This document shows, piece after piece, positions 26,402-35,561 of a DNA stretch of 64,000 nucleotides; within the stretch, counting starts at the first letter, position 1, and each line of letters opens with the position of its first letter. A program made the position numbers and the translations under genes. Source of the stretch: Cellvibrio zantedeschiae (GTDB taxonomy: Bacteria; Pseudomonadota; Gammaproteobacteria; Pseudomonadales; Cellvibrionaceae); assembly GCF_014652535.1 (NCBI RefSeq), contig NZ_BMYZ01000002.1, forward strand, positions 558,001-622,000, written 5' to 3'. The notes below the pieces were generated by a model. The model had not been told where the DNA came from. It did not search any database and worked only from the letters and a program-made list of their open reading frames with translations.

Positions 26402-26437
26402 TTAAAACCCCTGTTATGTATCCATAATGGGGGTTTT
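26402..26437 (+). terminator. Rho-independent terminator after the PEP-CTERM gene
   Basis: AAAACCCC and GGGGTTTT arms enclose a near-complementary GTTATG/CATAAT, followed by a T-rich stretch. It separates the PEP-CTERM gene from sfsA, which starts about 20 bases later. Confidence 0.75.
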
Positions 26438-26457
26438 TATTTTAATAGACTTTGATT

Positions 26458-27162
26458 ATGGATTTACTTTTATATCCTGCAACACTTGTTTTGCGTTACA
26501 AAAGATTTTTGGCAGACGTTATTTTAGCCGATGGTGAAGCTATCACTGTGCATTGCCCGAACACCGGCTCCATGAAAAATTGTATTCAGCCTATGAGTCC
26601 ATGCTGGTATTCCACATCGGCTAGTGCTGCGCGCAAGTATCCTCATACATTGGAAATTGTGACTACGCCTGATGGCGACTTGGCGGGAATTAATACCGCG
26701 CGTTCAAATGGTTTGGTGGCGGCTGCAATTTGTTCTGGTGTAATTGCTGAGTTGCAAGGTTATTCCGACATTCGTCGTGAAGTAGTGTATGGCAATGAAA
26801 AATCGCGAATTGATTTTTTGTTAACGCACGAAAACAAAAAATGTTATGTCGAAGTTAAAAATGTCACCTTGATGGAAGCAAAAGGCCATGGTTTATTTCC
26901 GGATGCTGTTAGCGAGCGAGGTACTAAACATTTGCGTGAATTGATGCAAATGGTTCGCGAAGGTCATCGCGCGGTTTTACTTTATTGCGTGCAACATACG
27001 GGTATTGAATGGGTTGAGCCTGCAGATGCGATTGATCCGCTTTATGGAAAAACCTTGCGTGAAGCGATTGCGGCGGGCGTTGAGGTTATTGCTTATAGAG
27101 CGGAGATAGAACCTGAGAAAAATAAAATTGTATTAGCGAAAAAATTGGCAGTGAAAATTTAA
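26458..27162 (+). CDS. sfsA: SfsA family protein (sugar fermentation stimulation)
   Basis: The 234-residue protein matches SfsA by [11 protein letters not shown] near the N-terminus, [10 protein letters not shown], the acidic [12 protein letters not shown] followed by [11 protein letters not shown] (a nuclease-like D...E-x-K core), and [17 protein letters not shown]. coli SfsA was linked to maltose metabolism and DNA binding; the core resembles a restriction-endonuclease-like fold. ATG 26458 is used; an in-frame TTG at 26452 is less likely. sfsA commonly lies beside dksA; here it is on the opposite strand with one gene between. Confidence 0.92.
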   Translation: MDLLLYPATLVLRYKRFLADVILADGEAITVHCPNTGSMKNCIQPMSPCWYSTSASAARKYPHTLEIVTTPDGDLAGINTARSNGLVAAAICSGVIAELQGYSDIRREVVYGNEKSRIDFLLTHENKKCYVEVKNVTLMEAKGHGLFPDAVSERGTKHLRELMQMVREGHRAVLLYCVQHTGIEWVEPADAIDPLYGKTLREAIAAGVEVIAYRAEIEPEKNKIVLAKKLAVKI

Positions 27163-27169
27163 AGAGTTA

Positions 27170-27290
27170 AGTCCCCTCGGCAACTGCTCCTGCGTTGCTC
27201 TACCTCCTGTATCTATACAGTCGCCCCTGTCTCCCCCCCTTGAAAAGGGGGAGAGCTAACTGCACTCTGTAGCAAGTAGGGTGAGGGCTA
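27170..27290. repeat. Intergenic hairpin element
   Basis: CTCCCCC-CCTTGAAAA-GGGGGAG (27231-27253) is followed by GGGTGAGGG, and preceded by a CCTCCTGTATCTATACAG hairpin-like stretch. The composition differs from the flanking genes and resembles dispersed intergenic elements in proteobacteria. It lies between two convergent genes and may also terminate both. Confidence 0.45.
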
Positions 27291-27301
27291 TGTTTTTAAA
27301 A

Positions 27302-28456
27302 TCACGCCGCCGCTTGCAAAATCTTACGTGTAACTTCTGCCGTAATATCCGCTTTTTCCCCCAACGGGTTTGGATTGTGGCGAATCACATTATCAACCAA
27401 TGCTGGAATTGAGCTGCCATCCAAACCGTAACCTTTGAAGGATGTAGGTACGCCCATTTCTTCGAAGAAGTTTTTAGTAGCTGCGATTGCTGCATCAATT
27501 AATTCATCTTCATTTGCATTATTTAAATTCCACACACGCTTGCCGTATTGAATTAATTTGCCGCGTTTTTGTTCGCGCTGTTGATTCATTACCGATGGCA
27601 GAACAATCGCTAAGGTTTGCGCGTGATCTAAAGCGTGCATAGCGGTGAGTTCGTGGCCGATCATGTGTGTTGCCCAATCTTGCGGAACACCGACACCAAT
27701 TAAGCCATTCAGTGCCATGGTTGCCGCCCACATAACGTTGGCGCGAATGGCGTAATCGTTTGGGCTCGCCAAAACTTTTGGGCCTTCTTCAATCAAGGTC
27801 AACAGCAGGCCTTCCGCAAAACGATCTTGCACTTTTGCATTCACGGGATAAGTTAAATATTGCTCCATGATATGTACGAAGGCATCCACAACCCCGTTTG
27901 AAATTTGGCGAGGTGGTAGTGAATAAGTTGTAGTTGGATCAAGAATCGCAAACTGTGGATAGACGAGCGGGCTGCCGAACGAAAGTTTTTCTTGTGTCGC
28001 TGCTTTGGTTACAACCGAGTTGCCATTACTTTCAGTTCCGGTTGCGGGCAACGTCAACACGCATCCGATTGGTAATGCGCTGGTAAAGGGCGCGTGCTTT
28101 TCCAAAATATCCCACGGCTCGCCATCAAAGTTAACACCGGCAGCAATGAGTTTAGTGGCATCCACTACACTACCGCCGCCTACCGCTAATAAATAATCGA
28201 GATTTTTTTCTTTAATCAATGCGATGGCTTTTTCGCAAGTTTCATAATGTGGGTTGGGTTCAATGCCAGAGAATTCAAAAAAAGTTTTACCTTCCAGCGC
28301 TTTAATCACCTGATCGTAAACACCGTTCTTTTTAATGGAGCCGCCGCCGTAAGTTAATAAAATGCGTGCGTTAGCTGGAATTAAATCAGCGATGGCGCTG
28401 ATTTGACCTTCGCCGAACACAATTTTAGTTGGGTTGTGAAAGCTGAAATTGTTCAT
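27302..28456 (-). CDS. yqhD: Iron-containing alcohol dehydrogenase, YqhD-type aldehyde reductase
   Basis: The 384-residue NADPH-dependent group III alcohol dehydrogenase follows E. coli YqhD closely along its length: start MNNFSFHNPTKIVFG, cofactor motif LAVGGGSVVDATK, LPATGTESNG, and metal-ligand region GVVDAFVHIMEQY plus DWATHMIGHELTAMHALDHAQTL, where the conserved Asp and His residues bind the metal. YqhD reduces a range of short-chain and peroxidation-derived aldehydes. It is a lone gene; a transcription regulator such as YqhC is not adjacent. Confidence 0.9.
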   Translation of the reverse strand: MNNFSFHNPTKIVFGEGQISAIADLIPANARILLTYGGGSIKKNGVYDQVIKALEGKTFFEFSGIEPNPHYETCEKAIALIKEKNLDYLLAVGGGSVVDATKLIAAGVNFDGEPWDILEKHAPFTSALPIGCVLTLPATGTESNGNSVVTKAATQEKLSFGSPLVYPQFAILDPTTTYSLPPRQISNGVVDAFVHIMEQYLTYPVNAKVQDRFAEGLLLTLIEEGPKVLASPNDYAIRANVMWAATMALNGLIGVGVPQDWATHMIGHELTAMHALDHAQTLAIVLPSVMNQQREQKRGKLIQYGKRVWNLNNANEDELIDAAIAATKNFFEEMGVPTSFKGYGLDGSSIPALVDNVIRHNPNPLGEKADITAEVTRKILQAAA

Positions 28457-28611
28457 GATGAAATCCTGTTGTCGAATAAAGTGTAAAATTTAAAACAACT
28501 GCATAGGTAATGTGAGCGAATTTACGGATGTTTACCAAGGCTTTGGGTTCTGCGATGAGTCATATTTTTATGAACCTTGTCGTGCTGGAGAATCTGGTTT
28601 AGATAATAATT

Positions 28612-28932
28612 TCAAATCGCTAGGTAGATAGCATCATTTTCAACATTAAATCTGATGGCTTTTAATTTCTGTCCGCTGCAAGGGCCTGCTACGCAAGCAC
28701 CATTTTCAATGACAAACAATGCGCCGTGGTTAGCACATTGAATCATGGTGCAGCTGGAATCGAGAAATTGATCTTCAACCCATTCCAACGCGATCCCTAT
28801 GTGCGGGCAAGAATTTTTGTAAATATAAATTTGATTCTGCTTTTTAACAGCGAAGTATTTTTCGCCGTTGCATTCAAAACCTTTACTGCCATTTTCGGGA
28901 ATGTCAGTTGTAAGTAAGTCAGTTACTTGCAT
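28612..28932 (-). CDS. Rieske [2Fe-2S] domain protein
   Basis: The 106-residue single-domain protein carries the two Rieske boxes: CPHIG (Cys42, His44) and CANHG (Cys66, His69), which ligate a 2Fe-2S cluster. There is no signal peptide or membrane anchor, so it is a soluble ferredoxin-like electron carrier or a stand-alone small subunit. The spacing between boxes (21 residues) is slightly longer than usual. The protease gene upstream ends 20 bases before its start. Confidence 0.88.
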   Translation of the reverse strand: MQVTDLLTTDIPENGSKGFECNGEKYFAVKKQNQIYIYKNSCPHIGIALEWVEDQFLDSSCTMIQCANHGALFVIENGACVAGPCSGQKLKAIRFNVENDAIYLAI

Positions 28933-28952
28933 GTAAACTCTGGTTCCCGAAA

Positions 28953-30008
28953 TTATTTTGGTGGAGCTGCTAATGTGAGCGTACGTTTGATGACTTGGCC
29001 ATCGCGTACTAGCTGAATCTCCACCTGATCACCGGGTTTATGAGTTTCCAGGATGCTCATGTAGGCATCGTTGTTGGGCGTAAGTTTTCCATCAATAGCC
29101 ACCACCACGTCGCCTAATACCAATTGTCCCCAATTATTACGCGATACGCCGCGCAGGCCGGCCTGTTGTGCGGGTGAATTGTTGAATACACGTAAAATTG
29201 GCAAACCTTCAATTCCGCTCTGCAAAGCCCATTGTTCTGGTGCTGATTCAAAACCCATAACGGGGCGAATGATTCGGCCGTTTTTAATAAGTTGGGGAAC
29301 CACATCTTTAACTGTGTTGACGGGAATGGCGAAGCCAATACCGGCGCTTGCGCCGCTTGGGCTATAGATCATGGTGTTAACACCAATCAATTGACCCTGT
29401 GAGTTGAGCAACGGGCCGCCGGAGTTGCCGGGGTTGATGGCGGCATCGGTTTGAATGACGTTAGCGATTTTACGTTGATTGGGCGATTCGATTTCACGAC
29501 CTAGCGCGCTGACAACACCGGTGGTGAGTGTTGCGTCCAATCCAAAAGGGTTGCCTATGGCGAGAACTTTACGGCCTACAGTGAGCTGGCTGGAATCGCC
29601 TAAATTGAGCGCAATCAGTTTTTCGTTAGGTGCAGTAATTTTCAGTACTGCCAAATCCCGCTCAGGTGCGAGGCCGACGACTTTTGCGGGCCAGGTACTT
29701 TGGTCCTGCAGGGTGATCATCACTTTATTTGCACCTTCTACTACGTGGTAGTTAGTGACTATGTAACCGTCTTTGCTCCACACAAAACCTGTGCCTGAAC
29801 CGGCCGGTACACTCATGATGTCCCATGAGCGTGGGTCGCGTGCGAGTTGTTCATTGGTAACAAAAACTACACTGGGGCGAGCATGCTCGAAAATTTGCAT
29901 GCTGTTACGTTCATCGTCAGTCGCAAACTCTGGAGCGGCGGCCTCTGCCAGCGCCACTGTCATTCCCAAGGCCAACCCCGAGAGGCGGCTCAACCAAGTC
30001 TTGCTCAT
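28953..30008 (-). CDS. Periplasmic serine protease, DegP/DegS-like (S1C family)
   Basis: The 351-residue protein has a signal peptide (about 1-24), a trypsin-like domain with catalytic triad His88 (TNYHVVEG), Asp118 (ERDLAVLK) and Ser196 (GNSGGPL), then one PDZ domain (about 245-345). A single PDZ suggests a DegS-like or simplified HtrA role in envelope protein quality control, but there is no retained membrane anchor after the signal. It may be co-transcribed with the Rieske gene. Confidence 0.9.
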   Translation of the reverse strand: MSKTWLSRLSGLALGMTVALAEAAAPEFATDDERNSMQIFEHARPSVVFVTNEQLARDPRSWDIMSVPAGSGTGFVWSKDGYIVTNYHVVEGANKVMITLQDQSTWPAKVVGLAPERDLAVLKITAPNEKLIALNLGDSSQLTVGRKVLAIGNPFGLDATLTTGVVSALGREIESPNQRKIANVIQTDAAINPGNSGGPLLNSQGQLIGVNTMIYSPSGASAGIGFAIPVNTVKDVVPQLIKNGRIIRPVMGFESAPEQWALQSGIEGLPILRVFNNSPAQQAGLRGVSRNNWGQLVLGDVVVAIDGKLTPNNDAYMSILETHKPGDQVEIQLVRDGQVIKRTLTLAAPPK

Positions 30009-30195
30009 GGATTACTCCTTAACATGTTGGGTTTTGTTTGCATGGAAGATTCTGGAGATTAAGCAAATCATTTCTAAAAATCAGTTTCGCTTTTAGCGTC
30101 GTGTGTGCTGATTTATGGGCAAGCGCGTCTATTTCAAGAGCGACTTTTAATTCATCTTTTGGGCAAAAAGATCCGGCGAAACTTTTATTGGCTTC

Positions 30196-30227
30196 AAAAA
30201 AAACGCCGCTGTTTAGTAGCGGCGTTT
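30196..30227 (-). terminator. Rho-independent terminator of htpX
   Basis: On the minus strand AACGCCGCT and AGCGGCGTT pair across a short loop, followed by eight Ts. It lies about 20 bases after the htpX stop. Confidence 0.88.
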
Positions 30228-30245
30228 CAGGTTTATGTGAGTCGA

Positions 30246-31157
30246 TTAAGACAAGCTTTGACGCAATGAGTCAGGATTGTTGTGGCCATTACGCAACGCC
30301 TGAATGCGCTCTTCCAAGGGCGGATGGCTTGCAAACAAACGGCCCATGCCACCAGCAATACCAAAGGCTTGCATGCTGGCAGGCATTGAGGTCTGGCCGC
30401 TTTCCAGTTGCAGGCGTTGCAACGCACGGATCATAGCGTTGCGATCAGCCAAATGTGCACCGGCTTCATCAGCGCGGTATTCGCGGTAACGTGAGAAGGC
30501 GGCAACGATCATCGAAGCGAGTATGCCGAAAATAATTTCTGCTACGAATGATCCAACGTAATAGCCGATGCCTGGACCGCTACTTTCGTTATCACGGCCT
30601 CCTTGTAAGGCTTTATCGATAGCAAATCCCACGATGCGTGCAAAGAACATTACGAAGGTATTCACAATGCCTTGGATCAAGCTCAAGGTAACCATATCAC
30701 CGTTGGCAACGTGGCCAATTTCGTGAGCGAGAACAGCGCGGACTTCGTCGCGCTCAAAACGTTGTAGCAAGCCAAGGCTAACGGCAACTAATGCATCGTT
30801 GCGGTTCCAACCAGTCGCAAACGCGTTTGACTCTTCCGCTGGGAACACACCGACTTCCGGCATTTTAATCCCCGCTTTTTGGGCGAGCTCTGCAACTGTA
30901 TCGACCAACCAGCGCTCGTCAGCATTGCGTGGATTTTCAATTAGCTCAACGCCCATGGAGCGTTTTGCCATCCACTTGGAAATAAACAGGGAGATAAACG
31001 AGCCGGTAAAACCGAACACGGCACAGAAAATAAACAGGCTTTGCAGGTTCAATTGGCCGTGGCTAATGAATTTGCCCACACCCAATAGGTTAATAACAAC
31101 ACCTGCAACAATCATGATTGCCAGGTTAGTTAACAGAAATAAGCCTATACGTAACAC
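30246..31157 (-). CDS. htpX: Membrane zinc metalloprotease HtpX
   Basis: The 303-residue M48 protease clears misfolded membrane proteins. It has two N-terminal helices (about 4-26 and 38-60), zinc motif HEIGH (His145, Glu146, His149) followed by VANGDM, a further pair of helices, and the third ligand in [10 protein letters not shown]. The start is set at GTG 31157 because GAGGAG lies 7 bases upstream and the family begins [12 protein letters not shown]; the longer frame to 31223 is unlikely. HtpX is commonly heat-shock or envelope-stress induced. Confidence 0.94.
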   Translation of the reverse strand: MLRIGLFLLTNLAIMIVAGVVINLLGVGKFISHGQLNLQSLFIFCAVFGFTGSFISLFISKWMAKRSMGVELIENPRNADERWLVDTVAELAQKAGIKMPEVGVFPAEESNAFATGWNRNDALVAVSLGLLQRFERDEVRAVLAHEIGHVANGDMVTLSLIQGIVNTFVMFFARIVGFAIDKALQGGRDNESSGPGIGYYVGSFVAEIIFGILASMIVAAFSRYREYRADEAGAHLADRNAMIRALQRLQLESGQTSMPASMQAFGIAGGMGRLFASHPPLEERIQALRNGHNNPDSLRQSLS

Positions 31158-31317
31158 GATGAATCTCCTCAAATGAAATAGGTGGATTGCTCCCGGCATT
31201 AAAGCGCCGGGACAATCTACCACCTATATAGGTTCATTTGGATGAAATTCAATGTGCCAGCGTCGGTAAATAATCCAGAGAATTACCGTTGCCAGCTAGC
31301 AGGAATTGCCTTGGAGA

Positions 31318-32100
31318 TTATTGCTTTGCCAATAGCTGGTTGTTGAGCTGATTAATTTTGGAAGCCATTTCCTCAATCAAGCCAAGACAAATTTGGGGTT
31401 GATGATCGATTAAATCAACAAACTCTTCTTTTCTTACGGCCAGCACTGTGCAATCGCTGGTGGCAATCACGGAGGCTATACGCGGCTGGCGAGTAAATAC
31501 GGCGAGCGCGCCAAAGATTTCATTGGTGTTGACTTCGCCAACCTTGACTCCATCGCAAATTGCATCTGCGCTGCCATCTAATAAGGTGTAAACCTTATCG
31601 GCCTCGTCGCCTTGCTGGATGATGATTTCGCCTTTATGGAAATGGATAAAACCTGCCTGTGGCTGGAATTCCGCACGAATCTCTTGCGCCAAAGCCTGTT
31701 GGTAAAAGGCTATGTTACACACGAGATAGTGGGCCCAGTTCTTCTGCAATTTAAGGTCTGAGTTGACGTGAGCAATAAGTTCGTCGCGCTCGTAAGGCAC
31801 GAGTTGCACAGTTTCAATACAGCTGAAAACACCTTCGTTTAGATTGAGTGAGCGAGTAAGGCCAATCAAATCTCCTTCTTCCAGAATCGCGACCAATTTA
31901 CCGCGCACTCGATAATAAACCTGGCCTTCGGTAATCAGCAGCAAACGGGTGTTGGGTTGATCAGCGAAAATATCGTTACTAACGCTAATTTCAATAGGGT
32001 TGGCTGCAGGCAAGAGGTTTTGTAGAAATAGCTCGGTCAAACTGCGGGATTTGATCGCAATATCAGAAATGGAATCGGATTGCTTGGTCGGTAAATGCAT
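31318..32100 (-). CDS. Protein with two cyclic-nucleotide-binding-like domains
   Basis: The 260-residue protein carries two CRP-type beta-barrel domains. The first (about 35-120) is divergent; the second (about 150-250) keeps HKGEIIIQQGDEADKVYTLLDG and IFGALAVFTRQPRIASVIA, close to the phosphate-binding cassette FGE-x-A-L-x5-R-x-A though the Glu is replaced by Gly. There is no helix-turn-helix or kinase domain, so it is not a CRP-type DNA-binding factor. It may be a sensor or scaffold. Confidence 0.78.
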   Translation of the reverse strand: MHLPTKQSDSISDIAIKSRSLTELFLQNLLPAANPIEISVSNDIFADQPNTRLLLITEGQVYYRVRGKLVAILEEGDLIGLTRSLNLNEGVFSCIETVQLVPYERDELIAHVNSDLKLQKNWAHYLVCNIAFYQQALAQEIRAEFQPQAGFIHFHKGEIIIQQGDEADKVYTLLDGSADAICDGVKVGEVNTNEIFGALAVFTRQPRIASVIATSDCTVLAVRKEEFVDLIDHQPQICLGLIEEMASKINQLNNQLLAKQ

Positions 32101-32208
32101 GGCACCCTCGGTAAACAGTACACAGATTATTTGCTAAGTGTAGCTGGTTACCAAGGAAAATCTGCGCACGATGGCGCAGACTTATAAATTTAAGCGAAGC
32201 TTGGCTAA

Positions 32209-32502
32209 TTAAGCGAAAGCCTGTTGCTCGTCGTTGCGAAAGCCTTGCTCTGCCTCGGCGACCAACTGCAATTTCATTTCGGGGGCGAGATCATTCCAAT
32301 GAACATTCAACAATGCGCCTTGCAAGGCGTAAAGCATGACTTTGGAAACATTGATGTCGCGTGCTTTGATGCGAAGGTAAGCTTCTACAGCGCCTATGCG
32401 GCGAAGATCAGCGTAAGTATTGATGCCAACAGCATGCAGAATGTTAACTGATGCCATACCGAGGTTTTTTAACTGGAGTAATTCACTGTGACTTGCAGTC
32501 AT
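32209..32502 (-). CDS. TfoX/Sxy C-terminal-domain protein
   Basis: This 97-residue protein corresponds to the helix-hairpin-helix-like C-terminal domain of TfoX/Sxy: LKNLGMASVNILHAVGINTYADLRRIGAVEAYLRI, then LYALQGALLNVHW. The N-terminal TfoX domain is absent. Full-length TfoX/Sxy controls competence genes with CRP; stand-alone C-terminal forms are common and of unclear function. It lies next to a cyclic-nucleotide-domain gene, but the 108-base gap does not show that they are linked. Confidence 0.85.
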   Translation of the reverse strand: MTASHSELLQLKNLGMASVNILHAVGINTYADLRRIGAVEAYLRIKARDINVSKVMLYALQGALLNVHWNDLAPEMKLQLVAEAEQGFRNDEQQAFA

Positions 32503-32655
32503 GAAGATCCCGCTCCGTACAATTAAGTTATGATTATTGTCCCCGCTACCTATAAATTTCCATTTATAGTAAGCCCTTATAGTAACCTGTTCATAAGACT
32601 CTGCAATTACTTTGTGCAGTAAAGCGCCAGTTTATGGTTTAAAAAAGGTGTAAAT

Positions 32656-33381
32656 ATGAAAGTTGGTGTCCAAAATTCGGCTGATGGGGAGGCTAATGCA
32701 CCTTTGTTACCAAATTTTGACGTAATGGGCAGATCTGATCAAGATTTAGTCAGTTGCCCCAATCAGAGGGCCAAAATCCACCTTCAAGTCCTGGATTCCT
32801 TGTTGAAGTTAACAGATAAAGCCACTTTGGCTGGTTTTGACCTGCGAGTTGCCAGTGGTTTCCGCAGTTTTGACCGGCAGTTGATGATTTGGAATAACAA
32901 AGCCAATGGTTTACGCCTGGTGTTGGATGAGGTTGGGCAGCCCATAGATATAAGCCAATTAAGTGATGATGAAAAAGTCTTCGCCATTTTGCGTTGGTCG
33001 GCCTTACCCGGTGCGTCCCGGCATCACTGGGGCACAGATATAGATGTGTATGATGCATCGCGCGTTGCAGAGGATTACCCGCTTCAACTCACCTTGGAAG
33101 AGACCGAGGGCGATGGGCCTTTCGCAGAATTTCATGATTGGTTGACGCAAGAACTGGCACAAAATCCCAACGAGTTTTACCGCCCTTATATTGCCGGTGC
33201 GGGCAGTATTTCTCCCGAGCCCTGGCATTTAAGCTATGCGCCACTCGCGCGTATTTTTGCAACACAACTTACGGAAACTCTTTTGCGGGATGAATTGCAA
33301 GCAACAGATATTGCCTTGAAAGACAGCGTGCTAAAAAATCTCCACACAATTTATCAAAACTATATAAAACCTTATCAATAA
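32656..33381 (+). CDS. M15-family D,D-peptidase (VanY-like), cytoplasmic form
   Basis: The 241-residue protein shows the LAS metallopeptidase pattern: VASGFRSFDRQ, the zinc ligands in SRHHWGTDIDVYD, and EPWHLSY carrying the third His. M15 enzymes trim D-Ala-D-Ala or related crosslinks in peptidoglycan. No signal peptide is visible in the N-terminal 25 residues, which is odd for a wall enzyme; it may act on recycled muropeptides. An AAAGG site precedes the ATG. It is followed within 15 bases by an MFS gene. Confidence 0.85.
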   Translation: MKVGVQNSADGEANAPLLPNFDVMGRSDQDLVSCPNQRAKIHLQVLDSLLKLTDKATLAGFDLRVASGFRSFDRQLMIWNNKANGLRLVLDEVGQPIDISQLSDDEKVFAILRWSALPGASRHHWGTDIDVYDASRVAEDYPLQLTLEETEGDGPFAEFHDWLTQELAQNPNEFYRPYIAGAGSISPEPWHLSYAPLARIFATQLTETLLRDELQATDIALKDSVLKNLHTIYQNYIKPYQ

Positions 33382-33394
33382 TAATTTGGAGCTT

Positions 33395-34792
33395 ATGTTG
33401 AGCAACTCCGTTACGACTCAGCCCGCGACCAAGCGCGGCATTATCAGTTGGATGTTTTACGATTGGGCTGCGCAGCCGTTTTTTACGGTAGTGCTTACCT
33501 TTATTTTTGGGCCTTATTTTGCTTCGCGTTTGATTGATGATCCAACAGCAGGTCAAGCAGCTTGGGGTTACACGGTGACTATTTCTGGAATTGTTATAGC
33601 ACTTCTGTCGCCAGTGATGGGAGCAATTGCAGATGCATCTGGTTCGCGAAAAAAATGGATTGGATTTTTTGCCTTTATAAAAATATCGGCTTTGGCATTG
33701 TTATGGTTTGCTGCACCGGGTTCAGCGCTTTGGTTGCCAATGGCCTGTATTATTTTTGCCACTATAGCTGCTGAATTTTCCATTGTGTTTAACGATTCCA
33801 TGATGCCGCGTTTGGTTAATAAAACAGAAGTGGGTCGGCTATCCAACAGCGCTTGGGGCTTGGGTTATTTAGGCGGTTTGGTCGCTTTGTTTATTGTATT
33901 GTTGCTTTTAGCCGGTAGCCCTGCAACGGGCAAGACGCTGATAGGTTTAACACCTTTATTTGGTTTGGATCCTACTGCTGGCGAAGATGCACGCATAACA
34001 GGGCCGCTTGCCGCTTGCTGGTATTTTATTTTTATCATTCCCATGTTTTTGTTTACGCCAGATACCAGTACAGGTTTGCCCTTGGGCGTTGCAGTAAAAA
34101 CAGGCTTACGCGAACTAAAAAATACCTTGGTGGAATTAAAACATCGCACGGCGATTTTAAAATTTTTAGCGGCACGCATGTTGTATCAAGACGGCGTAAA
34201 CGGTTTGCTTGCATTGGGCGGAACTTTTGCTGCAGGTATGTTCGGTTGGAAAACCGTAGAGATGGGCGTGTACGGAATTTTGTTATTGTTTGCTGCGATA
34301 TTTGGTTGTTACTTCGCTGGTAAAATTGATGTGCGTTTAGGATCCAAAAAAGTTGTGTCTGCCAGTTTGGTTGGTTTAATCATCGCAACGCTGGGCATTG
34401 TTTCAACCGGGCCGGGCTATACATTATTTGGTTTATTGCAATTATCTACGACGGATACTGGCGGATTGTTTGGTACAGCAGCAGAAAAAGCATACATACT
34501 GTTTGGTTTGTTGATTGGTTTGGTGTTTGGCCCTGTGCAAGCGTCATCGCGCTCGTATTTGGCGCGTAGCGTTAATGTTGACGAAGCGGGCCGCTATTTT
34601 GGTTTATACGCATTTGCAGGGCGCGCGACTTCATTTTTCGCACCGCTATCGGTTGCAACAATTACAGTCTTAACTAATTCCGCCAGAATAGGCATGTGCG
34701 CTTTGATTGTGTTTTTGGTTGTTGGATTTTTATTGTTATTAATCGCGCCTTACCCTGCGGTTGATAATCGCGCGAAACCTTCTGTTGAATAG
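33395..34792 (+). CDS. MFS transporter, UMF1/Atg22-like family
   Basis: This is a membrane protein of about 465 residues with roughly 12 helices. The N-terminal SWMFYDWAAQPFFTVVLTF is typical of the UMF1 (Atg22-like) branch, whose members are thought to export amino acids or small metabolites. ATG 33395 follows GGAG closely; an in-frame TTG at 33386 is possible. It is tightly spaced after the M15 gene and before a HAD phosphatase gene. The substrate is unknown. Confidence 0.85.
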   Translation: MLSNSVTTQPATKRGIISWMFYDWAAQPFFTVVLTFIFGPYFASRLIDDPTAGQAAWGYTVTISGIVIALLSPVMGAIADASGSRKKWIGFFAFIKISALALLWFAAPGSALWLPMACIIFATIAAEFSIVFNDSMMPRLVNKTEVGRLSNSAWGLGYLGGLVALFIVLLLLAGSPATGKTLIGLTPLFGLDPTAGEDARITGPLAACWYFIFIIPMFLFTPDTSTGLPLGVAVKTGLRELKNTLVELKHRTAILKFLAARMLYQDGVNGLLALGGTFAAGMFGWKTVEMGVYGILLLFAAIFGCYFAGKIDVRLGSKKVVSASLVGLIIATLGIVSTGPGYTLFGLLQLSTTDTGGLFGTAAEKAYILFGLLIGLVFGPVQASSRSYLARSVNVDEAGRYFGLYAFAGRATSFFAPLSVATITVLTNSARIGMCALIVFLVVGFLLLLIAPYPAVDNRAKPSVE

Positions 34793-34805
34793 TTTGAGTA
34801 AATCT

Positions 34806-35513
34806 ATGTTAGTTATTTTTGATTGTGATGGTGTGTTGGTTGACAGTGAAATTTTATCGGCCCAGGTTTTTTCAGAATCCCTGGCGGAGCGCTACGGAAT
34901 TCATGTGAGCCCCTATTATTCCCTGGAATCTTATCGCGGAAAATCTGTGCCCGATTGCATTAGCATGATTACTGCGGAGTTAACTGAAAAATTAAATTGG
35001 CAAGATGTTCCGCAAGCAGAACGCGATGAGCGCGGTCGTGCTTTTTGGCGTCACGTGCAATTGCAAACATTGGCGGCGTGCGATGATCGTTTGTTTGCAG
35101 TAGAAGGTGTTGAAGCTGTTTTAAAAAATTTGAAAGCTAAAAGCATTCCGTTTTGTGTGGCTTCAAACGGTAAGCATGAAAAGATGGCTGTTACCTTGGT
35201 GAAAACTAATTTAATGTCTTACGTGGATGGGAATATTTTTAGCTTTGAAGATGTGGCACGTGGCAAGCCCGCCCCTGACTTGTTTTTGCATGCTGCTAAA
35301 ACCATGAATGTTCCCGCGGCTGAAGCTATAGTGGTTGAAGATTCGTTGACGGGCGTTATTGCCGCTAAGGCAGCGGGTATGCGCGCCTTAGCCTATTGCC
35401 CACCGGACGAAGAGGGTAAACCTAATAATTTGATTGGCAAAATGACTGAGTTAGGCGCAGAGTGTTTTTTCCATATGGATGAACTTGTCGAGCTTATTTT
35501 TAAAAGCAAATGA
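34806..35513 (+). CDS. HAD-superfamily phosphatase (subfamily IA)
   Basis: The 235-residue protein has the HAD motifs: DCDGVLVDSE (motif I, nucleophile Asp and acid/base Asp), VASNG (motif II), a Lys in GKPAPD, and VVEDSLTG (motif IV). The cap is alpha-helical. Members include phosphoglycolate phosphatase and beta-phosphoglucomutase-like enzymes; substrate is not predictable. The start at 34806 gives the normal N-terminus; it begins 13 bases after the MFS stop. Confidence 0.88.
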   Translation: MLVIFDCDGVLVDSEILSAQVFSESLAERYGIHVSPYYSLESYRGKSVPDCISMITAELTEKLNWQDVPQAERDERGRAFWRHVQLQTLAACDDRLFAVEGVEAVLKNLKAKSIPFCVASNGKHEKMAVTLVKTNLMSYVDGNIFSFEDVARGKPAPDLFLHAAKTMNVPAAEAIVVEDSLTGVIAAKAAGMRALAYCPPDEEGKPNNLIGKMTELGAECFFHMDELVELIFKSK

Positions 35514-35561
35514 CTTTTTAAAGCCAAATAGTTTTTATCACCATCATTTCTGGATTAAAAA

